A DNA stretch of 16,498 nt from Actinomycetota bacterium (GTDB lineage: Bacteria; Actinomycetota; Actinomycetes; S36-B12). Below, piece by piece: positions 1-7,332 of the stretch. The stretch spans positions 1 through 16,498 of the forward strand of contig CANJCG010000026.1 of assembly GCA_947472655.1 (NCBI GenBank), read 5' to 3'. The notes beneath the pieces were generated by a model, which worked only from the letters and a program-made list of their open reading frames with translations, searched no databases and had not been told where the DNA came from. Each line of letters opens with the position of its first letter. Position 1 is the stretch's first letter. Both the position numbers and the translations under genes were made by a program.

Positions 1-504
1 GAAGGCGGTACTGACCGGGCCTTCAAGCACAGTAAGAACGTGGTGTTTGATACTTCGTACCGTGAAGTTTGCACGATGAAGCCGTTTGGGCCGGTCGAGA
101 ACGGGTCACAGTTGCTGTATGGGCTGGATTACAAGTCAGCAATGTGGCGTGATGACGAAGAGAACCCTTTTCATACCGAGGTTGGTTACTGGCTTTGGGA
201 TGCTGCAACGGGCGAAGTGATGAAAGGCTTTGTTGTTCCACGTGGAATTACTGTTTTGGCTGGTGGCATTACTACGGCTGACTCTAAGAGTTGGACCATG
301 ACCGCCGCAATTGGTCATGAACAGTATGCAATTGGTGAAAACACGTACCTTGCGGCAAATGCAAGTAGTCGCAGTTATGAAGTGACGATCACTGTTGGTG
401 AAGACAGTTTCAGCTATGACCAAGTGACAATGTTGAACATGAATGAGTTTGATGAGCCGTTTGCTCACACTGATGTTCATACGCTTCGCAAGGTCAGGAA
501 CTAG
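1..504 (+). CDS. Heme-binding beta-barrel (nitrobindin-like) protein, 5'-truncated
   Basis: The reading frame is open from base 1 and ends at TAG 502-504, so the N-terminus lies outside the window; the GTG at 40 is an internal codon. The 167 visible residues match the FABP-like/nitrobindin heme-binding beta-barrel family (THAP4-type, formerly DUF1794). Recognisable elements are PVENGSQLLYGL early, FHTEVGYWLWD in the middle, a VPRGITVLAGG strand, and a C-terminal EPFAHTDVHTL segment with histidines encoded at 466-468 and 478-480. Family members bind ferric heme in a ten-stranded barrel, and some act on NO or peroxynitrite; which His is the ligand here is inferred, not shown. The stop codon touches the ATG of the flavin reductase gene, so the two are probably co-transcribed and translationally coupled. 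Confidence 0.8.
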   Translation, partial: EGGTDRAFKHSKNVVFDTSYREVCTMKPFGPVENGSQLLYGLDYKSAMWRDDEENPFHTEVGYWLWDAATGEVMKGFVVPRGITVLAGGITTADSKSWTMTAAIGHEQYAIGENTYLAANASSRSYEVTITVGEDSFSYDQVTMLNMNEFDEPFAHTDVHTLRKVRN

Positions 505-1080
505 ATGCTGATTGTTGGCATTGGGGGAACGACAAATCCGAACTCATCCAGTGACGCTGCGCTTCGATTGGCCTTGGACGAAGTTGAGGCTCAAGGTGCG
601 CAAGTCCGAATGATTTCAGGTGATCTGCTCAAGAACTTGCCAATGTATGACCCAGTAAGTCCCGAAAGAACTCCAGATGCTTTGGCACTCGTTGCTGCGA
701 TGCGAGAGGCGTCAGGAATTATTATCTCTGCTGCCTCGTATCACGGTTCAATTTCTGGAATGTTGAAGAACGCCTTGGACTATGCCGAAGACCTGGCTCA
801 AGATGAACGGGCCTACTTCTCTGGTATTCCTGTTGGCAGCATCGCCGTAGCCAAGGGCTACCAAGCAGCTGTGAACACCCTGGCAACACTGCGAATCGTC
901 GTGCACTCGCTACGTGGATGGCCAACACCGTATGGCTGCATAGTTAATACATCATCAACAGAAAACGGCACAGGTGTCGAAGGCGCACAAGAAGGACTGC
1001 GGCTTGTTGCAGGTGAAGTTGTGCACTTAGTTCGAGCATTTGAGTCGCATGCGACGATCGTGTCTAACCTAGATGTGTAG
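505..1080 (+). CDS. NAD(P)H-dependent FMN reductase family flavoprotein
   Basis: This 191-residue protein has the flavodoxin-like fold of the NADPH-dependent FMN reductase family, which moves electrons from NAD(P)H through bound FMN to quinones, azo compounds, chromate or partner proteins. The N-terminus has a beta strand followed by a Ser/Asn-rich phosphate-binding loop (GTTNPNSSS, residues 8-16). The second signature, ASYHGSISGMLKNALDY (residues 77-93), contacts the flavin and forms the dimer interface. The length is typical. The ATG directly follows the upstream TAG, and AAGG and AGGA sequences at about 490-499 provide a ribosome binding site inside the preceding gene. The abutting heme-barrel gene suggests a shared redox role; this is inference. 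The physiological substrate cannot be read from the sequence. Confidence 0.85.
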   Translation: MLIVGIGGTTNPNSSSDAALRLALDEVEAQGAQVRMISGDLLKNLPMYDPVSPERTPDALALVAAMREASGIIISAASYHGSISGMLKNALDYAEDLAQDERAYFSGIPVGSIAVAKGYQAAVNTLATLRIVVHSLRGWPTPYGCIVNTSSTENGTGVEGAQEGLRLVAGEVVHLVRAFESHATIVSNLDV

Positions 1081-1144
1081 TCCTTATTCTCAGGACTGAG
1101 CTCATGTAATTTTCAGGTATGTGGTGCGGCGCAAAGGATGCCGG

Positions 1145-1177
1145 GTCCATTCATTGCAGCTCGGCCAATAAATGGAC
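1145..1177 (-). other. Hairpin just 3' of tRNA-His (possible processing or termination element)
   Basis: GTCCATT (1145-1151) and AATGGAC (1171-1177) form a perfect 7-bp stem. After one C/A mismatch, ATTG (1153-1156) pairs with CAAT (1166-1169), leaving a 9-nt loop. Read on the minus strand it starts 5 nt after the encoded CCA of tRNA-His. No T-run follows, so it is not a classical intrinsic terminator. It could aid tRNA 3' processing or factor-dependent termination, or separate the convergent transcript of the flavin reductase gene. Confidence 0.4.
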
Positions 1178-1182
1178 GAAAT

Positions 1183-1259
1183 TGGGGTGAGTAACGGGAC
1201 TTGAACCCGCGACGTCCTGGACCACAACCAGGTGCTCTACCAGCTGAGCTATACCCACC
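1183..1259 (-). tRNA. tRNA-His (anticodon GTG)
   Basis: The minus strand folds into a complete cloverleaf. The acceptor stem GTGGGTA pairs with TACTCAC, with one G-U pair. The D arm is GCTC/GAGC, the anticodon stem CCTGG/CCAGG carries a seven-base loop with GTG in the middle, and the T arm is GCGGG/CCCGT. The extra 5' G (base 1259) opposite C73 (1186) is the G-1 identity element specific to tRNA-His. The 3' CCA is encoded (1185-1183). The gene lies downstream of orn on the same strand with a 91-nt gap, as in mycobacteria. A small CCGC-GCAA-GCGG hairpin (1286-1297) sits in the leader, and TAGTAT upstream could be its own -10 box, though no good -35 was found. Confidence 0.97.
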
Positions 1260-1350
1260 ATGAAGACCACTTACGCGACCCTCACCCGCTTGCGCGGAGA
1301 CTGAATACTAGCGGATGCTGGGGTCCGAAGAATTTGGGCTCATCCGAACT

Positions 1351-1968
1351 TTATTCAGCTCGCCCATGGTCGACTACATGTCGAATCCCAAGCTCCTTAG
1401 CGATCGTCGAGTCAGGTCCTGGTGCAGCGACGAAAACGGCATCTCGGTAATAACGAAGCTCGGCGATTGACTCACGAATGTCACCGAGCGCCCGGTGATT
1501 TCCGCTTTTTTCTGGAAGGGCGAAATACGTACGCGGGTACCAGCGCCGAACCAATTCCTTGATGCTTGAAACATCCACGAGGCGGTAGTGCAAATGGTCA
1601 TCCAGTGTTGGCATGTATTTCGTGAGGAAACCGCGGTCGGTGTAGACGCTCGAGCCAGCCAGTGGTGCTTTCCTTGGTTCTGGCACATGCTTCTTTACAT
1701 ATTCGAGCACTTGGGCTTCGGCGTCAGCCAAGGTGATTCCCAGTGCAATCTCGTTGATCAGCCCTGACTCGGTGTGCATATTTACGACGAAGTCATCCAT
1801 TTGGGCAAGTGCAGCGTCATTACATTTGATAACCAGACTAATTCCAGCATCAAGTTCATTCAGCTCACCATCGGTAACGATGGCGGCGATTTCTACAAGT
1901 TCATCCCTGTCGGGATACAAACCTGTCATCTCGCAGTCGATCCAAACAAGTCGATCAGAGTTAGCCAT
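1351..1968 (-). CDS. orn: Oligoribonuclease (DEDDh 3'-5' exoribonuclease)
   Basis: Orn degrades 2-5 nt RNA fragments, including linear cyclic-di-GMP breakdown products, to mononucleotides in the cytoplasm. The 205-residue protein has every catalytic residue of the DEDDh family: D11 and E13 in WIDCEMTG, D111 in YTDRGFL, and H158 and D163 in NHRALGD. These positions nearly match the E. coli enzyme (D12, E14, D112, H158, D163). Length is typical apart from a C-terminal tail of about 25 residues. The ATG at 1968 has no Shine-Dalgarno sequence, but TAACCT (minus strand) ends 6 nt before it, suggesting a leaderless transcript. The gene lies 23 nt after the universal stress protein gene, so read-through from that gene is also possible. 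tRNA-His follows downstream. Confidence 0.97.
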   Translation of the reverse strand: MANSDRLVWIDCEMTGLYPDRDELVEIAAIVTDGELNELDAGISLVIKCNDAALAQMDDFVVNMHTESGLINEIALGITLADAEAQVLEYVKKHVPEPRKAPLAGSSVYTDRGFLTKYMPTLDDHLHYRLVDVSSIKELVRRWYPRTYFALPEKSGNHRALGDIRESIAELRYYRDAVFVAAPGPDSTIAKELGIRHVVDHGRAE

Positions 1969-1974
1969 GGTTAC

Positions 1975-1980
1975 AGGTTA
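1975..1980 (-). promoter_or_regulatory. Candidate leaderless -10 box of orn
   Basis: The minus strand reads TAACCT, then six bases GTAACC, then the ATG of orn. A -10 hexamer ending 6 nt before the start codon places the transcription start on the A of ATG. No ribosome binding site exists in the 23-nt gap, which fits. No clear -35 was found, as is common for TANNNT promoters of actinobacteria. Confidence 0.45.
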
Positions 1981-1991
1981 CTGGAGACAGA

Positions 1992-2879
1992 TCAGGCGTT
2001 GCCGCGCTGCGCTTCCTGGGTCACAACTGCAACAGGGATTTTTGCTTGATGCAGGACCCCATGGCTGACAGAACCAAGCACTGCGCTAACCACGGAGCCG
2101 TGTCCGCGGGTTCCGACCACGATGAGCGCTGCTTCAGACTGGGCACCCAAAATTGCATTGACCGGAGTGCCACGAATGACCCGAGTTTCCAAAGTCACAT
2201 CTGGGTAGGTCGCTTCAAAACCAGCGAGTAATTCCGCAGTAAGACGAACCTCAGAGTCGGTTGCATTATTCATTTCGACGGGCACTGGCGTATTTGGCAT
2301 CACGATGAGGTCAAAGGAGGGCACATCCCAAGCATGAATGGCAAGCACTTTCAGTTTATGACGGCTCGCATAGGCGAACGCAAAATCAATAGCTACGTTT
2401 GAGGCCTTGCTTCCGTCAACGCCGACAACAACTGAATCTTTTGTTGACTCAGACCCATCACGAACAACTACGACCGGGCAGTCGGCGTGAGCGACAAGTT
2501 GTTGGCTTACTGAACCAAGCAGCAGTTCCTTGAAGCCGCCATGCCCTCGTGATCCCACAACAATGAGCTCGGCTGTTTCTGATGCGGCAAGCAGTAAGCC
2601 TGTTGGTGAGCCAATATCTGCATGAGTTTGAAAGTCTTGAACGCCCAACGTTGCGGCGAATTCATCGAGGGCACTTTGAGCACTTTCCCGGATCTTTTCC
2701 AGAGTTTCAATGCCTACCTGCATCCCTGGACCCCAAGCGCCGCCGCTTACTGGTGGCGACATGGCGTTGATGATCGAGAGTCCCATCCCTCGTGAAGCCG
2801 CTTCACGGGCTGCCCAAGCTGCAGCGCTTGTTGAAGATTGGCTGCCGTCATAGCCCACCACGATTCGGTTACGCCACAT
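1992..2879 (-). CDS. Universal stress protein, tandem UspA domains
   Basis: This 295-residue protein has two Usp domains, roughly residues 1-145 and 150-290. Each opens with a VVVGxDGS strand-loop and closes with the ATP-binding signature G-x2-G-x9-G-S: GSRGHGGFKELLLGS in the first and GTRGHGSVVSAVLGS in the second. Both sites look intact, so this is the nucleotide-binding class, comparable to the tandem Usp proteins common in mycobacteria. Such cytoplasmic proteins accumulate under hypoxia, starvation or oxidative stress; the exact role here is unknown. A good ribosome binding site (AAAGGA on the minus strand, bases 2887-2892) lies 7 nt before the ATG. The gene diverges from the PlsC-like gene and is followed 23 nt later by orn. 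Confidence 0.95.
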   Translation of the reverse strand: MWRNRIVVGYDGSQSSTSAAAWAAREAASRGMGLSIINAMSPPVSGGAWGPGMQVGIETLEKIRESAQSALDEFAATLGVQDFQTHADIGSPTGLLLAASETAELIVVGSRGHGGFKELLLGSVSQQLVAHADCPVVVVRDGSESTKDSVVVGVDGSKASNVAIDFAFAYASRHKLKVLAIHAWDVPSFDLIVMPNTPVPVEMNNATDSEVRLTAELLAGFEATYPDVTLETRVIRGTPVNAILGAQSEAALIVVGTRGHGSVVSAVLGSVSHGVLHQAKIPVAVVTQEAQRGNA

Positions 2880-2978
2880 TGTTGGTTCCTTTCTTATTGC
2901 TCATGCATTCAGTCTGTCATTGACGCGCGGGCTTTGTGGCATCTTTGATGGGTGCTGAGTTCCCAATCTTGTGTTCGT

Positions 2979-2984
2979 TAGCCT
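2979..2984 (+). promoter_or_regulatory. Candidate leaderless -10 box of the PlsC-like gene
   Basis: TAGCCT is followed by six bases (TATCCC) and then the ATG at 2991, which places a transcription start on the ATG. The region in front of this ATG has no Shine-Dalgarno sequence. An upstream TTGACG (about 2920) fits a second, weaker promoter with a TTTGAT -10 box at 18-nt spacing, so the leaderless call is not exclusive. Confidence 0.4.
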
Positions 2985-2990
2985 TATCCC

Positions 2991-3731
2991 ATGGCAGATC
3001 GCGTGTATCGACCTTTGGTTTCAACAACCAAGGGTCTGTTTAAAGTTTTAGGCCTGAAATTTGACATCGTTGGTCAGGAATATCTTCCACTGACTGGTGG
3101 TGCAGTCCTGGCGATCAACCACACGAGCTTCTTGGACTATGCCTTCGCAGGGCTTCCACCAGATCGAGCCGGTCATCGACTCGTTCGGTTTATGGCAAAA
3201 GAAGGCATCTTCAATCACCCGGTTGCTGGTCCTTTGATGCGCGGCATGCACCACATCTCGGTGAATCGCGATGCAGGATCAGAGGCCTTTAGGCAGGGTG
3301 TACGGGCACTTAAAGAGGGAGAACTCCTTGGAGTTTTTCCCGAAGGCACAATGAGCAGATCTTTTGAACTGATCTCTTTCAAGAGCGGGGCCGTACGAAT
3401 GGCCGCAATGGCGCAAGTACCAATTATTCCGATGGTGGTTTTTGGTGGGCAGAGGATTCTTGGCTACGGGCACAGAGATTTTTCTCGTGGAAAAACGATA
3501 GCCATCACGGTAGGTGCGCCGATCATGATTGACAAGCGTGCGGATGCTCATCTAGAGACCGGACATTTGCGCGATGTTATGGGTGTAATGCTTGACGAAA
3601 CTATTGCTCGTTATCCGAGGGTGCAAGGTGAAGAACTGTGGTGGTTGCCTGCGCGCCTTGGGGGTACGGCGTTGACTCCACAAGAAGCAAAGACTCAGCG
3701 CACATCTCAGGACGACCAGGATGACCAATAG
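2991..3731 (+). CDS. PlsC-type 1-acylglycerol-3-phosphate O-acyltransferase family protein
   Basis: The 246-residue protein belongs to the lysophospholipid acyltransferase superfamily, which transfers acyl chains from acyl-CoA or acyl-ACP onto lysophosphatidate or related acceptors at the inner membrane face. Catalytic motif I is NHTSFLD (H44 and D49), the substrate-binding VNR motif is at 91-93, motif III is FPEGT (116-120), and motif IV is VPIIPMVVFG near 140. It has no clear transmembrane helix, and a hydrophilic Gln/Asp-rich tail ends it. Actinobacteria carry several paralogues of this family, so lysophosphatidate specificity is likely but not certain. The start is the only reasonable one upstream of motif I. 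The gene stands alone, divergent from the universal stress protein gene. Confidence 0.9.
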   Translation: MADRVYRPLVSTTKGLFKVLGLKFDIVGQEYLPLTGGAVLAINHTSFLDYAFAGLPPDRAGHRLVRFMAKEGIFNHPVAGPLMRGMHHISVNRDAGSEAFRQGVRALKEGELLGVFPEGTMSRSFELISFKSGAVRMAAMAQVPIIPMVVFGGQRILGYGHRDFSRGKTIAITVGAPIMIDKRADAHLETGHLRDVMGVMLDETIARYPRVQGEELWWLPARLGGTALTPQEAKTQRTSQDDQDDQ

Positions 3732-3735
3732 CGAA

Positions 3736-3862
3736 ACAGGTCATTATTTCGGACGAGTAATAATTTGTGAAAGCCTTGAGGGTTCATGGCTGGTGCGGCG
3801 ACTGTGTCCGCATGAGTGCGGTGTGACTCAGCCTTACCTGTGAGCGTAATTACTCGAATAAT
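3736..3862 (+). promoter_or_regulatory. Highly structured intergenic region upstream of the AAA+/VWA operon
   Basis: A long-range inverted repeat frames this gap: ATTATT (3743-3748), a TCGGA bulge and CGAGTAAT (3754-3761) can pair with ATTACTCG (3849-3856) and AATAAT (3857-3862), giving 14 bp. Inside, CCGCA (3808-3812) can pair with TGCGG on either side (3794-3798 or 3817-3821), so two hairpins exclude each other. GGCTG (3788-3792) can pair with CAGCC (3829-3833). ACAGG (3736-3740) with CCTGT (3837-3841) would make a pseudoknot. This resembles a leader RNA, but it matches no riboswitch class I know. AATAAT could instead be the -10 box of the downstream gene, in which case the repeat would act as DNA. 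Confidence 0.4.
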
Positions 3863-3874
3863 CCGCCTGAATAT

Positions 3875-5335
3875 GTGGCGAAATCCCCTCAACCAACGTA
3901 CGGTCAGCAGGTGACTAACTTTGCTCCCAATGTCCCTGCCGATCTTCCACGCGCCTTGGGTGCGTTGGTGGCCTCTGGCTTTCAATCGCGCACCGTCAAG
4001 CAAGAGATGCAAGCGAATCTTTTGTCGCGCCTTCGCGCGGGTGAGCCAAGCCTGCCGGGCATCGTCGGCTTCCAAGACACTGTGATTCCGCAGGTTGAGC
4101 GATCAATTCTTGCTGGGCACGATCTGGTGCTTCTGGGTGAGCGTGGACAAGGTAAAACTCGATTGATTCGCACCTTAACCCAGTTACTCGATGAGTGGAT
4201 TCCGGTCGTTGAAGGCTGTGAGATTAATGATGATCCGCTTGAGCCTATTTGTGCTGGTTGCCGCCGCCGGCTCGCAGAACTTGGTGATGATCTCCCAGTA
4301 TCTTGGCGCCATCGCAGCCAGCGATTTGGTGAGAAGTTAGCAACACCAGATACCTCAGTTGCAGACCTCATCGGAGATGTCGATCCAGTGAAGATTGCAG
4401 AAGGCCGAAGTCTTGGTGATCCTGAAACTATTCACTACGGACTGGTTCCACGTACAAACCGCGGAATTTTTGCAATGAACGAACTGCCAGATCTTGCCGA
4501 ACGTATTCAGGTTGCTTTGTTGAATGTGTTGGAAGAACGAGATATCCAGGTACGTGGCTACAACTTGCGGTTGCCTCTGGATCTTTTGGTTGTGGCAAGC
4601 GCAAATCCTGAAGACTATACAAACCGTGGGCGAATCATTACTCCGCTAAAAGACCGTTTCGGCGCCGAGATTCGCACGCACTACCCACTTGATCTTGATG
4701 ATGAAGTTGACTTGATTCGCCAGGAAGCAAACATTCAAGCTGTTGTGCCAGATCACTTGCTCGACATTGTTGCTCGCTTCACAACCGAAGTGCGAAGTTC
4801 ATCATCGATCGACCAGCGAAGTGGTGTCTCGGCTCGTTTTGCGATTGCTTGTACGGAAGCTCTTTCTGGAGCAGCTCTTCGTCGATCTGCAATTACCGGC
4901 GAGAAGGAACCCGTTGCTCGAGTCGGAGACCTCATGGGTGTTGTGCCAACGCTTCGAGGCAAAGTCGAGTTTGACGTCAGCGAAGAAGGCCGCGAGCAAG
5001 AGTTGTTGATTCACTTGGCTCGCAAAGCAACTGCTGAAACTTGGCGCCATTGTCTTGGCGGTAACGACATTCGCCCGGTACTTACGTCTTTAGTGGAATG
5101 GTTTGATGCCGGAAACACTTTGCAAACCGGCGATGAAACAGCGGGTGATGCACTCCTTGGTGAGCTGGGTCAGTTTGATGGGTTAGGCAAGTTGATGGAG
5201 GCGATTGAGCCTGAACTTGCTGAGTCGCCCGGTCTTGCTGCTTCATGTGTTGAGTTCGCAATCGAAGGCCTCTGGCTCACTCGTCGCATTGATAAGGACG
5301 CCGTGGATGGGGTTATTCGTTACGGGGCTTCATGA
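3875..5335 (+). CDS. Mg-chelatase subunit I-like / MoxR-type AAA+ ATPase
   Basis: The 486-residue protein closely resembles mycobacterial Rv0958, annotated as a magnesium chelatase family ATPase. The AAA+ core has Walker A GERGQGKT (88-95), a TPDTSVADLIGDVDP segment (157-171) typical of chelatase/MoxR ATPases, a Walker B-like FAMNE (199-203), sensor 1 in ASANPEDYTNRG (241-252) and the Arg-containing PLKDRFGAE (257-265). C115, C126 and C129 form a C-x10-C-x2-C cluster between Walker A and Walker B, possibly binding metal. No tetrapyrrole-biosynthesis gene is nearby, so a true chelatase role is doubtful; it more likely remodels a target together with the VWA protein. The GTG start lacks a ribosome binding site, and the upstream region is unusually structured. 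Its stop overlaps the next gene as ATGA. Confidence 0.9.
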   Translation: MAKSPQPTYGQQVTNFAPNVPADLPRALGALVASGFQSRTVKQEMQANLLSRLRAGEPSLPGIVGFQDTVIPQVERSILAGHDLVLLGERGQGKTRLIRTLTQLLDEWIPVVEGCEINDDPLEPICAGCRRRLAELGDDLPVSWRHRSQRFGEKLATPDTSVADLIGDVDPVKIAEGRSLGDPETIHYGLVPRTNRGIFAMNELPDLAERIQVALLNVLEERDIQVRGYNLRLPLDLLVVASANPEDYTNRGRIITPLKDRFGAEIRTHYPLDLDDEVDLIRQEANIQAVVPDHLLDIVARFTTEVRSSSSIDQRSGVSARFAIACTEALSGAALRRSAITGEKEPVARVGDLMGVVPTLRGKVEFDVSEEGREQELLIHLARKATAETWRHCLGGNDIRPVLTSLVEWFDAGNTLQTGDETAGDALLGELGQFDGLGKLMEAIEPELAESPGLAASCVEFAIEGLWLTRRIDKDAVDGVIRYGAS

Positions 5336-7281
5336 GTCGGTTTACCTACGGTTCCTTCCATGATGGACCTGACCCGCTCTCTGCGCCAACCGATGCAGGC
5401 GGTGGAGTAGACGAGATCGGTCGAAGACTGCTCGATGGCCAGTCACTCAATGATGCTTTTCGTGACATGTTTCGCGATGGGGTAAAAGATCGTGATGGTC
5501 TGCGAGAGATGTTTCGCAAGGCTCAACAGCGTCGTAAAGAAATAGAAAAATCAGGCCGGATGGATGGCCTGCTTACTGATCTGCGTCAACTACTAGACGA
5601 TGCTCTCACCCAAGAACGCACAGCACTTTTCCCAGATCCATCCGATGATGCTCGCTTCCGCGAAGCGATGCTTGACACCGTTCCCGACGAAGTTGGTCGC
5701 GCGGTTCAGCAACTAGCCGACTACGACTGGCAGTCGCCAGAGGCACAGCGATCTTTCGATCAGTTGAAAGATCGTCTACAGCGCGATGTGTTAGATCAGC
5801 AGTTTAAGAACATGACGCAAGGCATGCAGCAACTCAACACTCCTGAATCCAAAGCGGCGATGAAAGAGATGATGCAGGACCTGAACGCGATGCTTGAAAA
5901 ACATCGTCAAGGCGAAGACGCCTCGCAAGATTACGAAGACTTCAAAGAAAAGCACAGTGAGTTTTTCCCGGATGCGCCAGAAACTTTGCCAGAATTTATT
6001 GACGAGCTAGCCCGTCAGGCCGCAGCGATGCAACGAATGATGCAGTCGCTGAGTCCAGAGCAACGCGCTGAATTAGCTGAGGCCATGGCGCAGGCGCTTT
6101 CAGACATGGGACTGCAAGATGAAATGTCTAGGCTGCAAGAGAATTTACAGACGATGAGGCCTGAGTTCTCATGGACAGGTCAGCAGCAGATGAGTGGTGA
6201 TGAACCGCTAGGCCTTCCAGATGCAACACAGGCTCTAGCTGAACTAGCCGACCTTGAATCTCTAATGGATCAACTTTCAGATAGCGATGCGCGCGCTAAC
6301 CTCGACAATATCGATGAGGCCGCAGTTGCTAGGGCGCTGGGACGCCAGGCTGCCGATGATCTTCGTGCGATGCGTGAGATACAAAAGCAACTCGAGGATG
6401 AAGGTTATCTCCAACGCGATGGAGATAGGCTTGAGTTGACACCTAAAGCTGTTCGCCGAATTGGTCGAACTGCACTTAAAGAAGTCTTTTCTTCCCTTGA
6501 TGCCTCCAAACGCGGTGATCACAGCATCCATCGCTCAGGTGCCTCGGGCGAGATCACCGGAATGACTCGTCAATGGCAATTTGGTGATGAACAGCCAATT
6601 GATGTAGTCACAACTGTGCGCAATGCGGTGAATAGAAAAATCATAAGCGGTTCTTCGAAGCTCACTCTTTCGGCGGAAGATTTCGAAGTTCACGAGACAG
6701 AGACTCGCACCAGAGCAGCAGTTGCGCTGCTCATCGATCAGTCATTTTCTATGGTCATGAGCGATACTTGGCGACCTGCCAAAACTATGGCCCTAGCTCT
6801 GCACTCTCTTGCGCAAAGTGCTTATCCGCTTGATGCCTTAGAAATCATTTCCTTTGCCAATATTGCTCAAGTTGTTAAGCCGCATGAACTTCCTAATCTG
6901 GAAGCTAGTTACATTCAAGGTACGAATTTGCATCACGCTTTGATGCTTGCAGGTCGTTTCCTCGACAAGCACCACGGTGCGCAGCGAGTAGTGATGGTTG
7001 TCACTGATGGTGAGCCCACAGCGCATGTGGATGACGAGGGATACTCCTGCTTCAGCTATCCGCCAAGTGATGAAACTATTGCGCTAACCGTTGCTCAGAT
7101 TGATTTGATGACTCGACGCAAAGTGCCAATTTCTTGGTTCCGGCTTGGTGATGATCCAAGTTTGGAACGATTCTTGGATCAAATGGCGCGCAGGAATGGT
7201 GGCAGGGTGCTTGCGTCATCGAGTGAGAAGCTTGGTGATTACGTGGTGAGCGACTACGTGCGCTCACGAGGTTCGCGTTAG
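5332..7281 (+). CDS. VWA domain protein, partner of the AAA+ ATPase (Rv0959-like)
   Basis: The 649-residue protein resembles mycobacterial Rv0959 in layout and context. Residues about 1-450 are hydrophilic, predicted helical and rich in Met, Gln, Asp and Glu, with coiled-coil-like stretches at about 165-250. The C-terminal 190 residues are a von Willebrand factor A domain with a complete MIDAS site: D469, S471 and S473 in IDQSFS, T531 in GTN, and D559 in VTDGEP. It should therefore bind Mg2+ and a ligand, as CobT/ChlD-type partners of AAA+ ATPases do. There is no signal peptide or membrane helix, so it is cytoplasmic. The ATG overlaps the upstream stop by 4 nt, with GGGG 5-6 nt ahead. The cellular target is unknown. 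Confidence 0.88.
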   Translation: MSRFTYGSFHDGPDPLSAPTDAGGGVDEIGRRLLDGQSLNDAFRDMFRDGVKDRDGLREMFRKAQQRRKEIEKSGRMDGLLTDLRQLLDDALTQERTALFPDPSDDARFREAMLDTVPDEVGRAVQQLADYDWQSPEAQRSFDQLKDRLQRDVLDQQFKNMTQGMQQLNTPESKAAMKEMMQDLNAMLEKHRQGEDASQDYEDFKEKHSEFFPDAPETLPEFIDELARQAAAMQRMMQSLSPEQRAELAEAMAQALSDMGLQDEMSRLQENLQTMRPEFSWTGQQQMSGDEPLGLPDATQALAELADLESLMDQLSDSDARANLDNIDEAAVARALGRQAADDLRAMREIQKQLEDEGYLQRDGDRLELTPKAVRRIGRTALKEVFSSLDASKRGDHSIHRSGASGEITGMTRQWQFGDEQPIDVVTTVRNAVNRKIISGSSKLTLSAEDFEVHETETRTRAAVALLIDQSFSMVMSDTWRPAKTMALALHSLAQSAYPLDALEIISFANIAQVVKPHELPNLEASYIQGTNLHHALMLAGRFLDKHHGAQRVVMVVTDGEPTAHVDDEGYSCFSYPPSDETIALTVAQIDLMTRRKVPISWFRLGDDPSLERFLDQMARRNGGRVLASSSEKLGDYVVSDYVRSRGSR

Positions 7282-7332
7282 TATTCGAGACTCCAGGTGA
7301 ACGTTGTGATGCCAGAAAGCTCGTGAGTTTCG

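Noticed and set aside
40..42. GTG as the start of the first gene
   Set aside because: The frame is open to base 1 with family-like sequence and no ribosome binding site at this GTG, so the gene is cut by the window edge.
1089..1100. CTCAG-GA-CTGAG hairpin after the flavin reductase gene as a terminator
   Set aside because: The stem is only 4-5 bp with a minimal loop, and the TTTT that follows is 14 nt away.
3788..3833. Possible cobalamin riboswitch, suggested by GGTGCGG and CTGTG near a chelatase-like gene
   Set aside because: The B12-box and the other conserved core elements are missing and the order of helices does not fit; only short G/C strings are shared.
3707..4371. Minus-strand open frames of 122 and 129 residues opposite the AAA+ gene
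   Set aside because: They are antisense to a clearly conserved gene and have no ribosome binding site or recognisable domain.
3875..7281. Genuine magnesium or cobalt chelatase operon
   Set aside because: Only the I-like and D/T-like proteins are present, no H/N subunit and no tetrapyrrole gene occur in the window, and the close match is to the Rv0958/Rv0959 type.
7282..7332. GAAAGCTC/GAGTTTC inverted repeat as a terminator between the VWA and TauE genes
   Set aside because: The two arms leave only a 2-nt loop and need a bulged G, so the hairpin would be unstable.
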